The translations under genes were made by a program, and so were the position numbers. The notes beneath the pieces were generated by a model, which was given only the letters and a program-made list of their open reading frames with translations, searched no databases and was not told the origin of the DNA. Source: SZUA-252 sp035716005 (lineage in GTDB: Bacteria > Eisenbacteria > RBG-16-71-46 > SZUA-252). Taken from it: a DNA stretch of 64,000 nt. The stretch is taken from NCBI GenBank assembly GCA_035716005.1, contig DASTKG010000097.1:1-64000 (forward strand), given 5' to 3'. Below are positions 16,570-24,847 of this stretch, piece after piece (within the stretch, counting starts at the first letter, position 1; each line of letters begins with the position of its first letter).

Positions 16570-17988
16570 ATGACCGAAGCGACCGCCGCGGGCGCCTCCC
16601 GCCAGACCCGAATCGAGAAGGACTCTCTCGGACCACTCGAGGTCCCGGCCGACGCCCTCTACGGCGTCCAGACCGCCCGCGCGGTCGCCAACTTTCCCAT
16701 CAGCGGCGAGCGGCTCCATCGCGAGATGATCCGCGCCGTCGCCCGCATCAAGATCGCGGCCGCGCGCGCCAACAGCGACCTCGGCGTCCTCGACAAGGCC
16801 AAGGCCGACGCCATCGTGAAGGCGGCCGAGGAAGTGGTGGCCGGGAAGCACGACGCCCACTTCGTCGTCGACGCCTATCAGGCCGGCGCCGGCACCTCGT
16901 TCCACATGAACGTGAACGAGGTCGTCGCGAACCGAGCCTGCGAATTGATGGGCGGCCAGCGGGGTGACACCAAGCTCGTCAGCCCGAACGACCACGTCAA
17001 CAATTCGCAGTCGACCAACGACGTCATTCCGACGGCCATCCGGCTCGCGGCCTACGAGCTCTCGGGCCCGGTGATCGAGGAGATGACGGCGCTCGCCCGC
17101 TCCTTCGCGGGGCGCGCGGCCGCGTTCCGCACGGTTCTCAAGTCGGGCCGCACGCACCTCCAGGACGCGGTCCCGGTCACGCTCGGGCAGGAGTTCTCGG
17201 GGTACCAGGTCTGCGTCGAGGGGTGGGTCGAGTCGCTGAAGCGAAGCCGCGAGGGGCTGCTGGCGCTCGGTCTCGGCGGAAACGCCGCGGGCACCGGCAT
17301 CAACGCCCACCCGCAGTATCGCGAAAAGACGATCGCCAACATCGCCGCCCTGACCGGCGCCCCGTTCCGCCCGTCGCCGAACCTCTTCGAGGCGATGCAG
17401 AGCATGGCGCCCTTCGTCCGCCTCTCGAACGACCTCCGCGGCTTCTGCCTCGACCTCACGCGGATCGCGAACGACTTCCGCCTCCTGGCGAGCGGCCCCA
17501 CGACTGGCTTCGACGAGGTGATCCTCCCCGTCGTCCAGCCCGGCTCCTCCATCATGCCCGGGAAGGTGAACCCGGTCGTCGCCGAGATGACGAACATGGT
17601 CTGCTTCCAGGTGCTCGGCTACGACACCACGGTCGCCTACGCGGCGCAGGCGGGCCAGCTCGAGCTGAACGTCATGATGCCGGTCATCGCCCACAATCTC
17701 CTTCGCTCGCTGGCGATCCTGGCGCCGACTCTACGCGTGCTGCGCACGACCTGCGTCGACGGCATCACGGCGAACGAGGACGTCTGCCGCGCCTACTTCG
17801 AGCATTCGATCTCCCTCGCCACCGCCCTGAACCCCTACATCGGCTACATGGCCGCGGCGGAAGTCGCCAAGGAGTCGGCCAAGACGGGAAAGACGGTCGT
17901 GGCGATCGTGCGGGAGCGGAAGCTTCTGACCGAGGAGCAGATCGCGAAGGTCTTCTCGGCGGAGACGATGACGGGGGTCGGCAAGTAG
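16570..17988 (+). CDS. aspA: Aspartate ammonia-lyase (aspartase/fumarase superfamily)
   Basis: A 472-residue class II fumarase/aspartase protein. The four family regions are visible: AGAGTSFHMNVNEVVANRA, PNDHVNNSQSTNDVIPTA, GRTHLQDAVPVTLGQEF and the flexible SS-loop GSSIMPGKVNPVVAEM (about 322-337). RTHLQDAVP and the PGKVNPV-x-AE form of the loop agree better with aspartases than with fumarase C (RTHLMDATP, PGKVNPTQ). I therefore prefer aspartate to fumarate plus ammonia, with fumarase as the alternative. It follows E2 by 7 nt and is probably cotranscribed, feeding the TCA cycle. Confidence 0.78.
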   Translation: MTEATAAGASRQTRIEKDSLGPLEVPADALYGVQTARAVANFPISGERLHREMIRAVARIKIAAARANSDLGVLDKAKADAIVKAAEEVVAGKHDAHFVVDAYQAGAGTSFHMNVNEVVANRACELMGGQRGDTKLVSPNDHVNNSQSTNDVIPTAIRLAAYELSGPVIEEMTALARSFAGRAAAFRTVLKSGRTHLQDAVPVTLGQEFSGYQVCVEGWVESLKRSREGLLALGLGGNAAGTGINAHPQYREKTIANIAALTGAPFRPSPNLFEAMQSMAPFVRLSNDLRGFCLDLTRIANDFRLLASGPTTGFDEVILPVVQPGSSIMPGKVNPVVAEMTNMVCFQVLGYDTTVAYAAQAGQLELNVMMPVIAHNLLRSLAILAPTLRVLRTTCVDGITANEDVCRAYFEHSISLATALNPYIGYMAAAEVAKESAKTGKTVVAIVRERKLLTEEQIAKVFSAETMTGVGK

Positions 17989-18052
17989 ACTTCGCTTCGT
18001 GCTTCGACGCCGGCGGAAGCGGAAGCCTCCGATCGGCGCCCCTGGCGCGAAC

Positions 18053-19774
18053 TCAGCGCGAGTCGGTCCAGTCCTTGGGTTGCGGCGCCGGCGATCCCGG
18101 AATGTAAGGACGCACCACGATCATCGCCCCCGACCCTCGCCCCTCCGGCTGCGGGATCAAGGTTTCCGGAGCGCTCACGACGATATAGGGCAGCGCCGTC
18201 ACGAACTCGCTCGTGGCGACCTCGATCTTGCAGGCCCGCCCCTTCGGCTTCCGCACGAAGAAGTAGCCGTCCGAGTCGGTGTAGACGAGTTCGCCGTCCA
18301 CCTTGATGGCGGCGCCCCGAACGGGGCTCCCCTTCTCGTCGGTCACGATCCCCTGCACCATCTGGTCCGAGAAGGAGGGCATCGACTCGGAGGAGCGCCC
18401 CTCCATCCCGCGATAGACGTACTGGTTCCCGCCCAGCGTGTACTTCACCTGACCGTCCGGCGTGAGATAGCTCCCCACGTTCGCGGTGAAGCCTCCGAAC
18501 GCCAGGAGCCGGACGTTCAGCATGAGGGCCTGCTGGAAGGGGTTCCCCTCGCCGAACGGCACGTAGACGGTCTGCCATTCCGCGCCGACGCTGAACCGGC
18601 TGGAGACGAAGTTCCCCCCGAAGGAGAGCGTGCTGTTCCCGTCGGTGTGCGTGAGGACCTGCGTGAGGTCGAGGTGAGGCGACACCGACTCGCGCAGCAC
18701 GCCGACCACCGTGTTGAAGACCTGGCCGGAGCGATCGACGGCGTGGAAGTAGTTTCCGCCGGCGCGAATCGCGCCTCCGATCGGCCTCTCCAGTCCGACC
18801 GAGATGCCGCGATTTCCGGCCGCCGTGGAACGGGAATCGTAGAGCCCCACCGTCGACATCGCGCCCAGCACGCTGGCGCTCACGTTCAGCTGATGCACCT
18901 CGCCGTGATAGGCGGGGAATCGCGGCGTCTCGGGCTGGAGGAAATGGTACCGGCCCGCCTGCAGGACAAGCCCCCTCACCGGGCGGACCTTGACGTCGAT
19001 GTTCTCGCGCTCCATTTCCGATTCGCTCGGCTGCGGGATCGCGACGCGCCGGAACGCGTCGGCCGCCGCCGTCCACGCCGCCCGGGCCGCGATCCAGGGG
19101 CGCTCGAAGCGGGCGCTGACGGCGCCGTACGGCTCGCCGGCCCCGCCTCCTCCGGCGAACGCCGCCGAGAAGTCCTCGCTCGGCCTCCAGTCGAGGCCGC
19201 TGATGACGGTCTGGCGGTCGGAGAAGATGGAGCGCGTCAGCACGTGCACGGTGGGCGAGACGTCGTGGTCGAGGAAGAGGATCCCCGCCCCGCGCACGCT
19301 CTGCGCGCCGGTGAAGAAGGGCGACCCGTAGACGGTGGCGGTGGTCCCCCCGATCGCGCGCAGGTGCACGTCGCCGATCTCGCGCTCGAACCCGAACCCG
19401 CGGCCGAAGAAGGAATGAGGCGCCTGAAAGATATCGGTGGGAAGCCCGAACGGGACCGCCTGATCTCCCGCGGAGATCAGGCCGCCCTGGTATTCCATTC
19501 GCGCGAGCGCGCCGAACCGAAACTGCTCGAGGTCGCCGAGCCCGATCCAGCCGTCGTACCCCGCGCCGCGGACGTTCAGGGTCCCGCCGGTGGCGTGGTA
19601 CTGGCTCGACGTCCCCCCCGAGATCTGGAAGACCTGCGCGCGGGCGGCCGGCGCGACCGAGGCGGCGCACCCGAGCAGGAGCGTCACGAGGGCCGGGAGC
19701 CCCCAAGACGCAAAGAGGCCCCCCAGGGGCCGTGGGCCCTTTCGCGGAAGCCTCGATCCAAACATGAGGTTCAC
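18053..19774 (-). CDS. Outer-membrane beta-barrel protein with carboxypeptidase-regulatory-like domain, usher-like role suspected
   Basis: A 573-residue exported protein (GTG at 19774; signal peptide ending ARAQ near residue 46). Residues about 50-450 are alternating polar/aromatic beta strands of a barrel (GFGFEREIGDVHLRAIGG, FSVGAEWQTVYVPFGEG). Residues about 460-540 form a Greek-key domain (VQGIVTDEKGSPVRGAAIKV) of the CarboxypepD_reg type, a fold also used by plug and C-terminal domains of fimbrial ushers. It is shorter than classical ushers (about 800) and I could not align it to them. It lies directly after a PapD-like chaperone and two secreted beta-rich subunits, so it may be their outer-membrane exit. 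The role is inference. Confidence 0.65.
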   Translation of the reverse strand: MNLMFGSRLPRKGPRPLGGLFASWGLPALVTLLLGCAASVAPAARAQVFQISGGTSSQYHATGGTLNVRGAGYDGWIGLGDLEQFRFGALARMEYQGGLISAGDQAVPFGLPTDIFQAPHSFFGRGFGFEREIGDVHLRAIGGTTATVYGSPFFTGAQSVRGAGILFLDHDVSPTVHVLTRSIFSDRQTVISGLDWRPSEDFSAAFAGGGGAGEPYGAVSARFERPWIAARAAWTAAADAFRRVAIPQPSESEMERENIDVKVRPVRGLVLQAGRYHFLQPETPRFPAYHGEVHQLNVSASVLGAMSTVGLYDSRSTAAGNRGISVGLERPIGGAIRAGGNYFHAVDRSGQVFNTVVGVLRESVSPHLDLTQVLTHTDGNSTLSFGGNFVSSRFSVGAEWQTVYVPFGEGNPFQQALMLNVRLLAFGGFTANVGSYLTPDGQVKYTLGGNQYVYRGMEGRSSESMPSFSDQMVQGIVTDEKGSPVRGAAIKVDGELVYTDSDGYFFVRKPKGRACKIEVATSEFVTALPYIVVSAPETLIPQPEGRGSGAMIVVRPYIPGSPAPQPKDWTDSR

Positions 19775-19793
19775 ATCGCCCCCCGATTCCGCG

Positions 19794-20504
19794 TTAGCCC
19801 GCGCGCAGAGAATCCTCCACGGTGAATCGCTGGAAGCGGAGCCGGTACGTCGTCGGCGCGACCGGCGCGTCCCACGGAATCAGGACGCGGCGGGAGGCGC
19901 CCGGAAGGAGCGGAAAGCTTCCGCCCTGGCGCTTCTCCTTCTTGGCCGCCGCCTCCACCTCCTCCACCCGCCCCAGGCGCGGGCTCAGATTCTTGAGGCG
20001 AAGCGAGACGTTCTTCGCGACCGAGTCCCAGACGGCCGATTCCACGCGCACGTCCGCGGCTCCGAGGGGCGTCTTCGGGAGCATGTAGACGGTGTGCGGG
20101 AGCTCGATCTCGATCTCGATCCCCTTGTGCCGCGGCATGCCGGCGAAGGTGGCGAAGATCGTGAACCAGGCGGGAATCGACTCGGCGCGGGCGTCGAAGA
20201 AGATGGTGCGCGACTGCTGCGCCGGAATGCGGAAGCTCATCTCCGAGAGCTTGAGCTTCACGGAGGGATCGAGCGCCCGGTAGACCGGGTCGCCCTCCTC
20301 CGTCACGTCGAAGCTCCTCGGCTCCATGATGACGTTCACGGGCAGGAGCTGGTCGTTCACGAGCTCGAACTTGCCGCGGACGTGGGTTCCCTTGTACTCG
20401 ACGATCACGGGGCGGACCGTCTGAGCCCGCGCCGCTTCCGCGCTCCCGAGGAGCGCGAGCGCCGCGAGCAGCATCCACACTTTGCTTCCGTTGCCGGACC
20501 TCAT
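19794..20504 (-). CDS. PapD-like periplasmic chaperone
   Basis: A 236-residue exported protein with a clear signal peptide (MLLAALALLGSAEAARA, cleaved near residue 28). The N-terminal immunoglobulin-like domain contains KGTHVRGKFELVNDQLLPVNV, then the G1-like strand RIPAQQSRTIFFDARAESIP and IELPHTVYML. A second domain follows (about 135-225) and ends YRLRFQRFTVEDSL. This two-domain layout and the alternating strand before the domain boundary are those of fimbrial chaperones that donate a strand to pilin subunits. The conserved Arg/Lys pair of PapD is not certain. It lies between the subunit genes and the barrel gene with short gaps. Confidence 0.68.
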   Translation of the reverse strand: MRSGNGSKVWMLLAALALLGSAEAARAQTVRPVIVEYKGTHVRGKFELVNDQLLPVNVIMEPRSFDVTEEGDPVYRALDPSVKLKLSEMSFRIPAQQSRTIFFDARAESIPAWFTIFATFAGMPRHKGIEIEIELPHTVYMLPKTPLGAADVRVESAVWDSVAKNVSLRLKNLSPRLGRVEEVEAAAKKEKRQGGSFPLLPGASRRVLIPWDAPVAPTTYRLRFQRFTVEDSLRAG

Positions 20505-20539
20505 CGCGATTCCTTCCCTGGCTCGCGGACTTCGCGCCG

Positions 20540-21124
20540 CTAGAACGCCCGCACCTGGATCCGAAGCGTTCCGTTGTAGTTGCCCGCCGGCACCGGCGGG
20601 CTCGTCGTGAGATTGACGCGCAGGTCGAGGTTGTCGGTCCTCGTCTTGCTCTTGTTCACGCCGGTGATCGTCTCCGAGACGAGGAGCAGGCTTCCTCCGG
20701 CGGGGCCGACCGGATTGGTCTGGGCGATCGGCGTGTAGGTCGTCGGGACTCCCGTCGTCACCCGCCCTTCCACGTAGTTCGACGGGATGTTCATCGTCGC
20801 TCCCGCCAGCGCCGCCGAGGGCGTGCTGAAGTATCCGTAGACCCGGACCGTCCCGATCTGGCCCGGGTTCACGCTCCAGGAGGTGGTGATCGCCGCGGCG
20901 GTGCTGCCGTTCGCGATCGCCCCCTGGAGGAGCGAGAAGTTCATCGAGGATCCGCTGCCGATCACGACGGTCAGGGCGGAGACCTTCGTCGCCTGGAGCG
21001 TGACGATGGAGACGCCGGACAGGGTCTGCGCCCGCGCCGGGGCCGCGAGCAGAAACGCGGCGAGGACGCCCGGCGCGAGGCCGGGCGCCCCCATCCAACG
21101 TGCGATACGGCGTATCCCGTCCAT
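20540..21124 (-). CDS. Secreted beta-rich subunit B (putative fibre subunit)
   Basis: A 194-residue protein with a signal peptide (GVLAAFLLAAPARA, cleaved near residue 32; a second ATG 10 codons in gives a shorter leader). The mature part is Ser/Thr/Gly/Ala-rich, has no cysteine, and ends with YNGTLRIQVRAF, the alternating C-terminal strand typical of chaperone-dependent subunits. It is a close paralogue of the upstream gene: shared blocks are SWSVNPGQIG, YFSTPSAAL, Y-EGR-TTG, QTNPVGPAGGSLLL and NLDLRVNLT. No known family is recognised. It probably forms a secreted fibre with its sister, chaperoned by 19794-20504. Confidence 0.65.
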   Translation of the reverse strand: MDGIRRIARWMGAPGLAPGVLAAFLLAAPARAQTLSGVSIVTLQATKVSALTVVIGSGSSMNFSLLQGAIANGSTAAAITTSWSVNPGQIGTVRVYGYFSTPSAALAGATMNIPSNYVEGRVTTGVPTTYTPIAQTNPVGPAGGSLLLVSETITGVNKSKTRTDNLDLRVNLTTSPPVPAGNYNGTLRIQVRAF

Positions 21125-21145
21125 GGGATGGATCGATCCGCTCGG

Positions 21146-21712
21146 CTAGAGAGCGCGCGCCTGAATGCGGAGCGTGCCCGTGTACGTGCTCGCCGGCACC
21201 GTCGGGCTCGCCGTGAGATCGATCTGGAGATCGAGATTGTCGCTGCGCGTCTTGATCTTGTTCGCGCCGGTGACGGCCTCCGTGAAGAGGAGAAGGCTTC
21301 CGTTGGCCGGTCCGACGGCGTTCGTCTGCGTGAACGACGTGAAGGTGGCCACGGCGCCCGTCGTCATGCGGCCCTGGACGTAGGTCGAGGCGATGTCGTA
21401 GACGCCGTCCGTGAGGGCGGCCGACGGCGTGTTGAAGTAGCCGAAGAGGCTCACGGCGCCCGTCAGGCCGGGATTCAGGTTCCACGAGGTCGAGATGGCC
21501 GGGGAAACGTCGCCCGCCGCCGCCGCGCCCTGCGTGAGCGCGAAGTTGACCGTCGACCCGCTCGTCACGCTGACCGTGAGGGTCTGCGCGGCGTTCGCGT
21601 TCAGGTTGACGTTCGCGATGTTCGATAGGAGCTGCGCCTCGGCGGATCCGGCGACGCCGAAGCCGGCGACGACGAGGGCCACGGCGACACGAACGGTCGT
21701 GCGAAGTTTCAT
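21146..21712 (-). CDS. Secreted beta-rich subunit A (putative fibre subunit)
   Basis: A 188-residue protein from ATG 21712 (AGGAGGA 10 nt upstream). The signal peptide ends GSAEAQ near residue 28. The mature domain starts LLSNIANVNLNANAAQTL and ends YTGTLRIQARAL, and contains the blocks it shares with subunit B (SWNLNPGLTG, YFNTPSAAL, QTNAVGPANGSLLLF, NLDLQIDLT). It has no cysteine and a high share of Ala, Thr and Asn. First gene of the four-gene cluster, so presumably the most expressed and the major subunit. Longer frames upstream (to 21808) would remove the signal peptide from the N-terminus and are rejected. Confidence 0.65.
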   Translation of the reverse strand: MKLRTTVRVAVALVVAGFGVAGSAEAQLLSNIANVNLNANAAQTLTVSVTSGSTVNFALTQGAAAAGDVSPAISTSWNLNPGLTGAVSLFGYFNTPSAALTDGVYDIASTYVQGRMTTGAVATFTSFTQTNAVGPANGSLLLFTEAVTGANKIKTRSDNLDLQIDLTASPTVPASTYTGTLRIQARAL

Positions 21713-21844
21713 GGGAACGATTCCTCCTGAGCATTGCCAGGCCAGGCTGGGACCAAGCCTTGCCGAGGCGGATTGGCTTTCTCCGGCCCCCTGCGTCTTG
21801 GGATTCATCGTCAGGAAGGCCGTTCAACTTTGGCGAAAAGTCGC

Positions 21845-21886
21845 GCAAAAAGAGAGGGGGCGGGCGCCTTGCGAGCGCCGCCCCCT
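21845..21886 (-). terminator. Rho-independent terminator after the OmpA/W-like gene
   Basis: A GC-rich hairpin (stem 21856-21867 with 21875-21885, one bulged base, 7-nt loop) is followed on the minus strand by CTCTCTTTTT (21856 down to 21847). It lies 20 nt after the stop at 21906. It separates the barrel gene from the secretion cluster, which therefore probably has its own promoter. Confidence 0.8.
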
Positions 21887-21905
21887 CCAAGCACTTACGA
21901 GCGAA

Positions 21906-22496
21906 TTACAGGTTGAAGCCGACGCCCGCGCGGAAGTTCAGGTAGTTGGTGCTCTGGCCTTCCGTCGAGATCGTGTGGTACTGGAGGCCGACGTTCATCT
22001 TCGTGGTCGGGGCGACCGGGAAGTTCACGCCCGCGCCGAAGTTGAAGCCGATCTTCGACTGGCTGTCGTCGGCGCTGCCGAGAACCGAGTCCTCGACCTT
22101 CGCCGAAACGTTGTAGAGGCCCGCGCCGCCCTGAGCGTAGAAGCTGGTGCCGACGCCGGGGCCGAACGTATAGCGGACGGCCGGATTGATGCGGAAGACG
22201 CTGCCCGAGACCTTGGTCGTCGAGCTCGAGAACGGATCCGTGTACTCGGCCGAACCGAGGTTGTCGAACGACACTTCGCCGCCCCACGAGATGCTGGGGG
22301 ACGTGCCGCGCCAGTACGCGGCGCCGAAGCCGATTCCGCCGCCCATCGCGTCGCCGCTCGGGGTGACCTCATCGGAGTTCTTGTTGTAGCCGGCGTTCAG
22401 CTCGAGCGTGCCGACCGGGCCGGCGAGCGCCACCGGAGCGAACGCGACCGCCGCGACGAGAACCGAAGCCAACAGGAGCGAGAGATTGCGCTTCAT
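21906..22496 (-). CDS. Outer-membrane beta-barrel protein (OmpA/OmpW-like, 8 strands)
   Basis: A 196-residue protein with a Sec signal peptide (MKRNLSLLLASVLVAAVAF... ALA, cleaved near residue 25). The mature chain is a series of amphipathic strands: GTLELNAGYNKN, GGIGFGAAYWRG, WGGEVSFDNLG, FRINPAVRYTFG, FYAQGGAGLYNVSAKV, IGFNFGAGVNF, MNVGLQYHTIS. It ends YLNFRAGVGFNL with the terminal Phe/Leu recognised by the BAM machinery. About eight strands are expected, as in small barrel porins and adhesins. Function unknown. It stands alone with its own terminator, upstream of the fibre-like cluster. Confidence 0.8.
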   Translation of the reverse strand: MKRNLSLLLASVLVAAVAFAPVALAGPVGTLELNAGYNKNSDEVTPSGDAMGGGIGFGAAYWRGTSPSISWGGEVSFDNLGSAEYTDPFSSSTTKVSGSVFRINPAVRYTFGPGVGTSFYAQGGAGLYNVSAKVEDSVLGSADDSQSKIGFNFGAGVNFPVAPTTKMNVGLQYHTISTEGQSTNYLNFRAGVGFNL

Positions 22497-22704
22497 CGTG
22501 ATTCCCCCTTGCGTAGGTGGATCCCACAGAACCCCACCGCACCACCACCCTGGACCCGTCGTCGCCGACCCTCGGCACGCGGACCCGTACTCGGACAGGG
22601 AGAAAGATCGGCAGCGTGGCGCGGGAACTTGAGGCTTCCGGGGGATATCCGGCGCGATGCAGCCATCCCGCTGGACGGCATGGCGTTACGCGGGGCCCGC
22701 GCGG

Positions 22705-24021
22705 CTACGCCTCGGGGAGTTCGACCTCGGCCGGGGGGAGGCGGCGCTCCTCGATGCCGCGGAAGAAGTACCAATAGAGGACCGACGCCGCCACGTAGAG
22801 GGCCGCCGCGATGAGGAGCGGAACCGTGTATCCGTCCCGCTCGATCATCGCGCCCCCGATGTCGGCGCTGATCGCCCACGCGACGAACCAGGAGAGGGAG
22901 AGAAGACTGTTCGTCACGGCGTGGTCCCGTTCGCGAACGACCTCCATCGCGAAGTGGGACGAGAGCGGCTGGTTCATGTTCATGAGCGTGGAGCGGAGGA
23001 AGAAGGAGGCGACGACGATCGGGAGCCAGCTCGAGAGGCCGAGGACGAGCATGAAGGGGACGGAGGCGAGCTGCGTGGCCACCACGCCCCCGACCAGCCC
23101 GAGCCGCCGCGACACGGCGGGACCGAAGAGATTCCCCACGACCATGAAGCCCTGCATGACGGCGTAGAGCAGCCCGATCGAGGCCGCGCTCAGCCCGAAG
23201 CGGTCGCGGAAGTAGAGATTCATGAAGGGGATGATGAGTCCGGCTCCCAGCCCGATCATCATGGCCGGCAGGATGAGCTTGAGGTGGATCCCCCAGTCGA
23301 CGTCGGCGAGTTCGCGGAGCGCGCCGAGGGGCCGATCCGCCCGCCCGCCCGGCGCCGTCTCGGTCGCGTCGCCCTCCTCCGCCTCGGAGCCGGCCGGCGG
23401 CGTGGCCTTCATGAGGTGAAAGGGCCAGACGGAGACGAGATAGAGGGCGCAGGCCGCGAAGAGGGACCAGCGGAGCGCGAGCCGGCTCGAATCGGTGACG
23501 AGGTGGAAGAGGTGCGGAAGGAGGCCCCCGAGCGCCGACCCGACGATCGCGGAGAAGAAGAGGACCGTGAACGAGGCGCTGAACAGATAGGGGCGCGTCG
23601 CGGGCGAGGACTCCAGCATGATGACGGGCGCGATGGAGAGCCGGAAGACCGTGATCACGCACCCGGCGACGAACGCCACGGTGAGGAGGAACTCGGGCGC
23701 CGTCAGCGTCGCCTGGAGAACGTAGGCGAGCGCGGTCAGCACGCCGGCCGGCACCAGCACCCGCTTCGCCGGAACGCGGCGAAGGATCAGCGCGACCGGA
23801 ATGGCGGCGGCCGCGGCGCCGAGGGATACCTTCGAGAGGATCTGGCCGATGCGCGAGTCGGATACGCCCAGCTCCCGGAGGTAGAGATTGAAGAGGAGCG
23901 AGAAGACCGACTGCCCGAGGCCGATCAGGAAGATGCCGGCGAGGTAGAGGCGCGCGTTCCGTCCCGAATCGCGGACGTGGCGGATGTACTCCCCGACGAT
24001 CGACCGAACGGTCTCGACCAC
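22705..24021 (-). CDS. MFS transporter
   Basis: A 438-residue protein with 12 predicted helices and a central cytoplasmic loop rich in Glu/Ala (about 213-235). The N-half has LGQSVFSLLFNLYLRELG and the first-loop motif LSKVSLGAAAAAIPVALILRRVPAKR; the C-half repeats with GLSAASIGLLYAVMQGFMVVGN. The subfamily is not one I can name, and the substrate is unknown. It ends 208 nt before the barrel gene start and begins 6 nt after the stop of the metallophosphoesterase, so it is probably the last gene of the radical SAM-phosphoesterase-MFS operon. Confidence 0.85.
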   Translation of the reverse strand: MVETVRSIVGEYIRHVRDSGRNARLYLAGIFLIGLGQSVFSLLFNLYLRELGVSDSRIGQILSKVSLGAAAAAIPVALILRRVPAKRVLVPAGVLTALAYVLQATLTAPEFLLTVAFVAGCVITVFRLSIAPVIMLESSPATRPYLFSASFTVLFFSAIVGSALGGLLPHLFHLVTDSSRLALRWSLFAACALYLVSVWPFHLMKATPPAGSEAEEGDATETAPGGRADRPLGALRELADVDWGIHLKLILPAMMIGLGAGLIIPFMNLYFRDRFGLSAASIGLLYAVMQGFMVVGNLFGPAVSRRLGLVGGVVATQLASVPFMLVLGLSSWLPIVVASFFLRSTLMNMNQPLSSHFAMEVVRERDHAVTNSLLSLSWFVAWAISADIGGAMIERDGYTVPLLIAAALYVAASVLYWYFFRGIEERRLPPAEVELPEA

Positions 24022-24027
24022 GGCGCC

Positions 24028-24840
24028 CTAGAACCGGCCCCGCGCGCGCTCCTTCGCGGGGAGGATTTCGAGACAGGTCGTCCACCATCCGGTGCGGATC
24101 GTCTCCACGAAGGGCGCGGGAAGCCGTTCCTCCTCCATCTCCAGCGCAAGCGACTCGAAGTCGTAGGCGACCGGGACGAACTCCGCCGTCTCGGAGCCGG
24201 GCGGAAGCCACGCGTACCAAACCTCGGTGCGGCCGTCGTTCGCGGGGCGGCCGATCGCGCCGACGTTGATCGCGCGCGAGCCGCCCGGAAGCTCGCGCTG
24301 CCAGGGAATGCCGGTGTGGGTGCAGAGCATCACGTCGGCCCCGGCCTCGCGCGCGAGGCGGGCGAGGAACGCGTCGGAGGAGGCGGACTCCCAGAGGAAC
24401 TCGTTCGTGCGGCGCGGCGAGCCGTGGCAGAGGAGCCAGCGGCGCCCGCCGCGCTCGAAGCGGATCTCGCCGGGGAGCGCGCCGAGCCACGCGCGCTCGG
24501 CGTCGGTCGTCCGCCGGTCGGTGTAGTCGAAGGAGAGTTGCGCGTAGCGATTGTCGTCGGGATGCGTGTAGCCGCAGCCGCAATCGGAGAGCCGGCTCGC
24601 CAGCGACCGGTCGTAGTTCCCCGCGAGGGTCGCCACGTCGTTCGCCTGGAGGATCGGGAAGATCTTTCCGGGATTCGGTCCGAAACCGCCGAGGTCGCCG
24701 AGGCAGAAGAGCCGCGCGGCCCCGCGGCGGCGGGCGTCCTCGACGGCGGCGCGGAGCGCGACATGATTGTTGTACGGACCGCCGAAGAAGGCGAGCCCCC
24801 CCTCGAGAGAGGCGTCCCGCATCGGATGAGCCTTCACCAT
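24028..24840 (-). CDS. Calcineurin-like metallophosphoesterase fold protein with degenerate metal site
   Basis: A 270-residue protein recognisable as a YfcE/PrpE-like phosphoesterase. It has CLGDLGGFGPNP (GD motif, about 47), GNYDRS (GNxD, about 73), LLCHGSPR (about 137) and MLCTHTGIPW (about 170). The first metal motif, usually DxHGN, reads GGPYNN at about 20, so both the Asp and the His are missing, and the last GHTH motif keeps only one His (THTG). Activity may be lost or changed. It lies 7 nt after the radical SAM stop. What it acts on is unknown; a partner role for the radical SAM product is possible. Confidence 0.75.
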   Translation of the reverse strand: MVKAHPMRDASLEGGLAFFGGPYNNHVALRAAVEDARRRGAARLFCLGDLGGFGPNPGKIFPILQANDVATLAGNYDRSLASRLSDCGCGYTHPDDNRYAQLSFDYTDRRTTDAERAWLGALPGEIRFERGGRRWLLCHGSPRRTNEFLWESASSDAFLARLAREAGADVMLCTHTGIPWQRELPGGSRAINVGAIGRPANDGRTEVWYAWLPPGSETAEFVPVAYDFESLALEMEEERLPAPFVETIRTGWWTTCLEILPAKERARGRF

Positions 24841-24847
24841 GCGCGCG

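Noticed and set aside
21713..21845. Possible cyclic-di-GMP riboswitch before the fibre-like cluster
   Set aside because: An ACGCA-like fragment is there, but the conserved AAACC, GAAA and paired elements of the class are missing.
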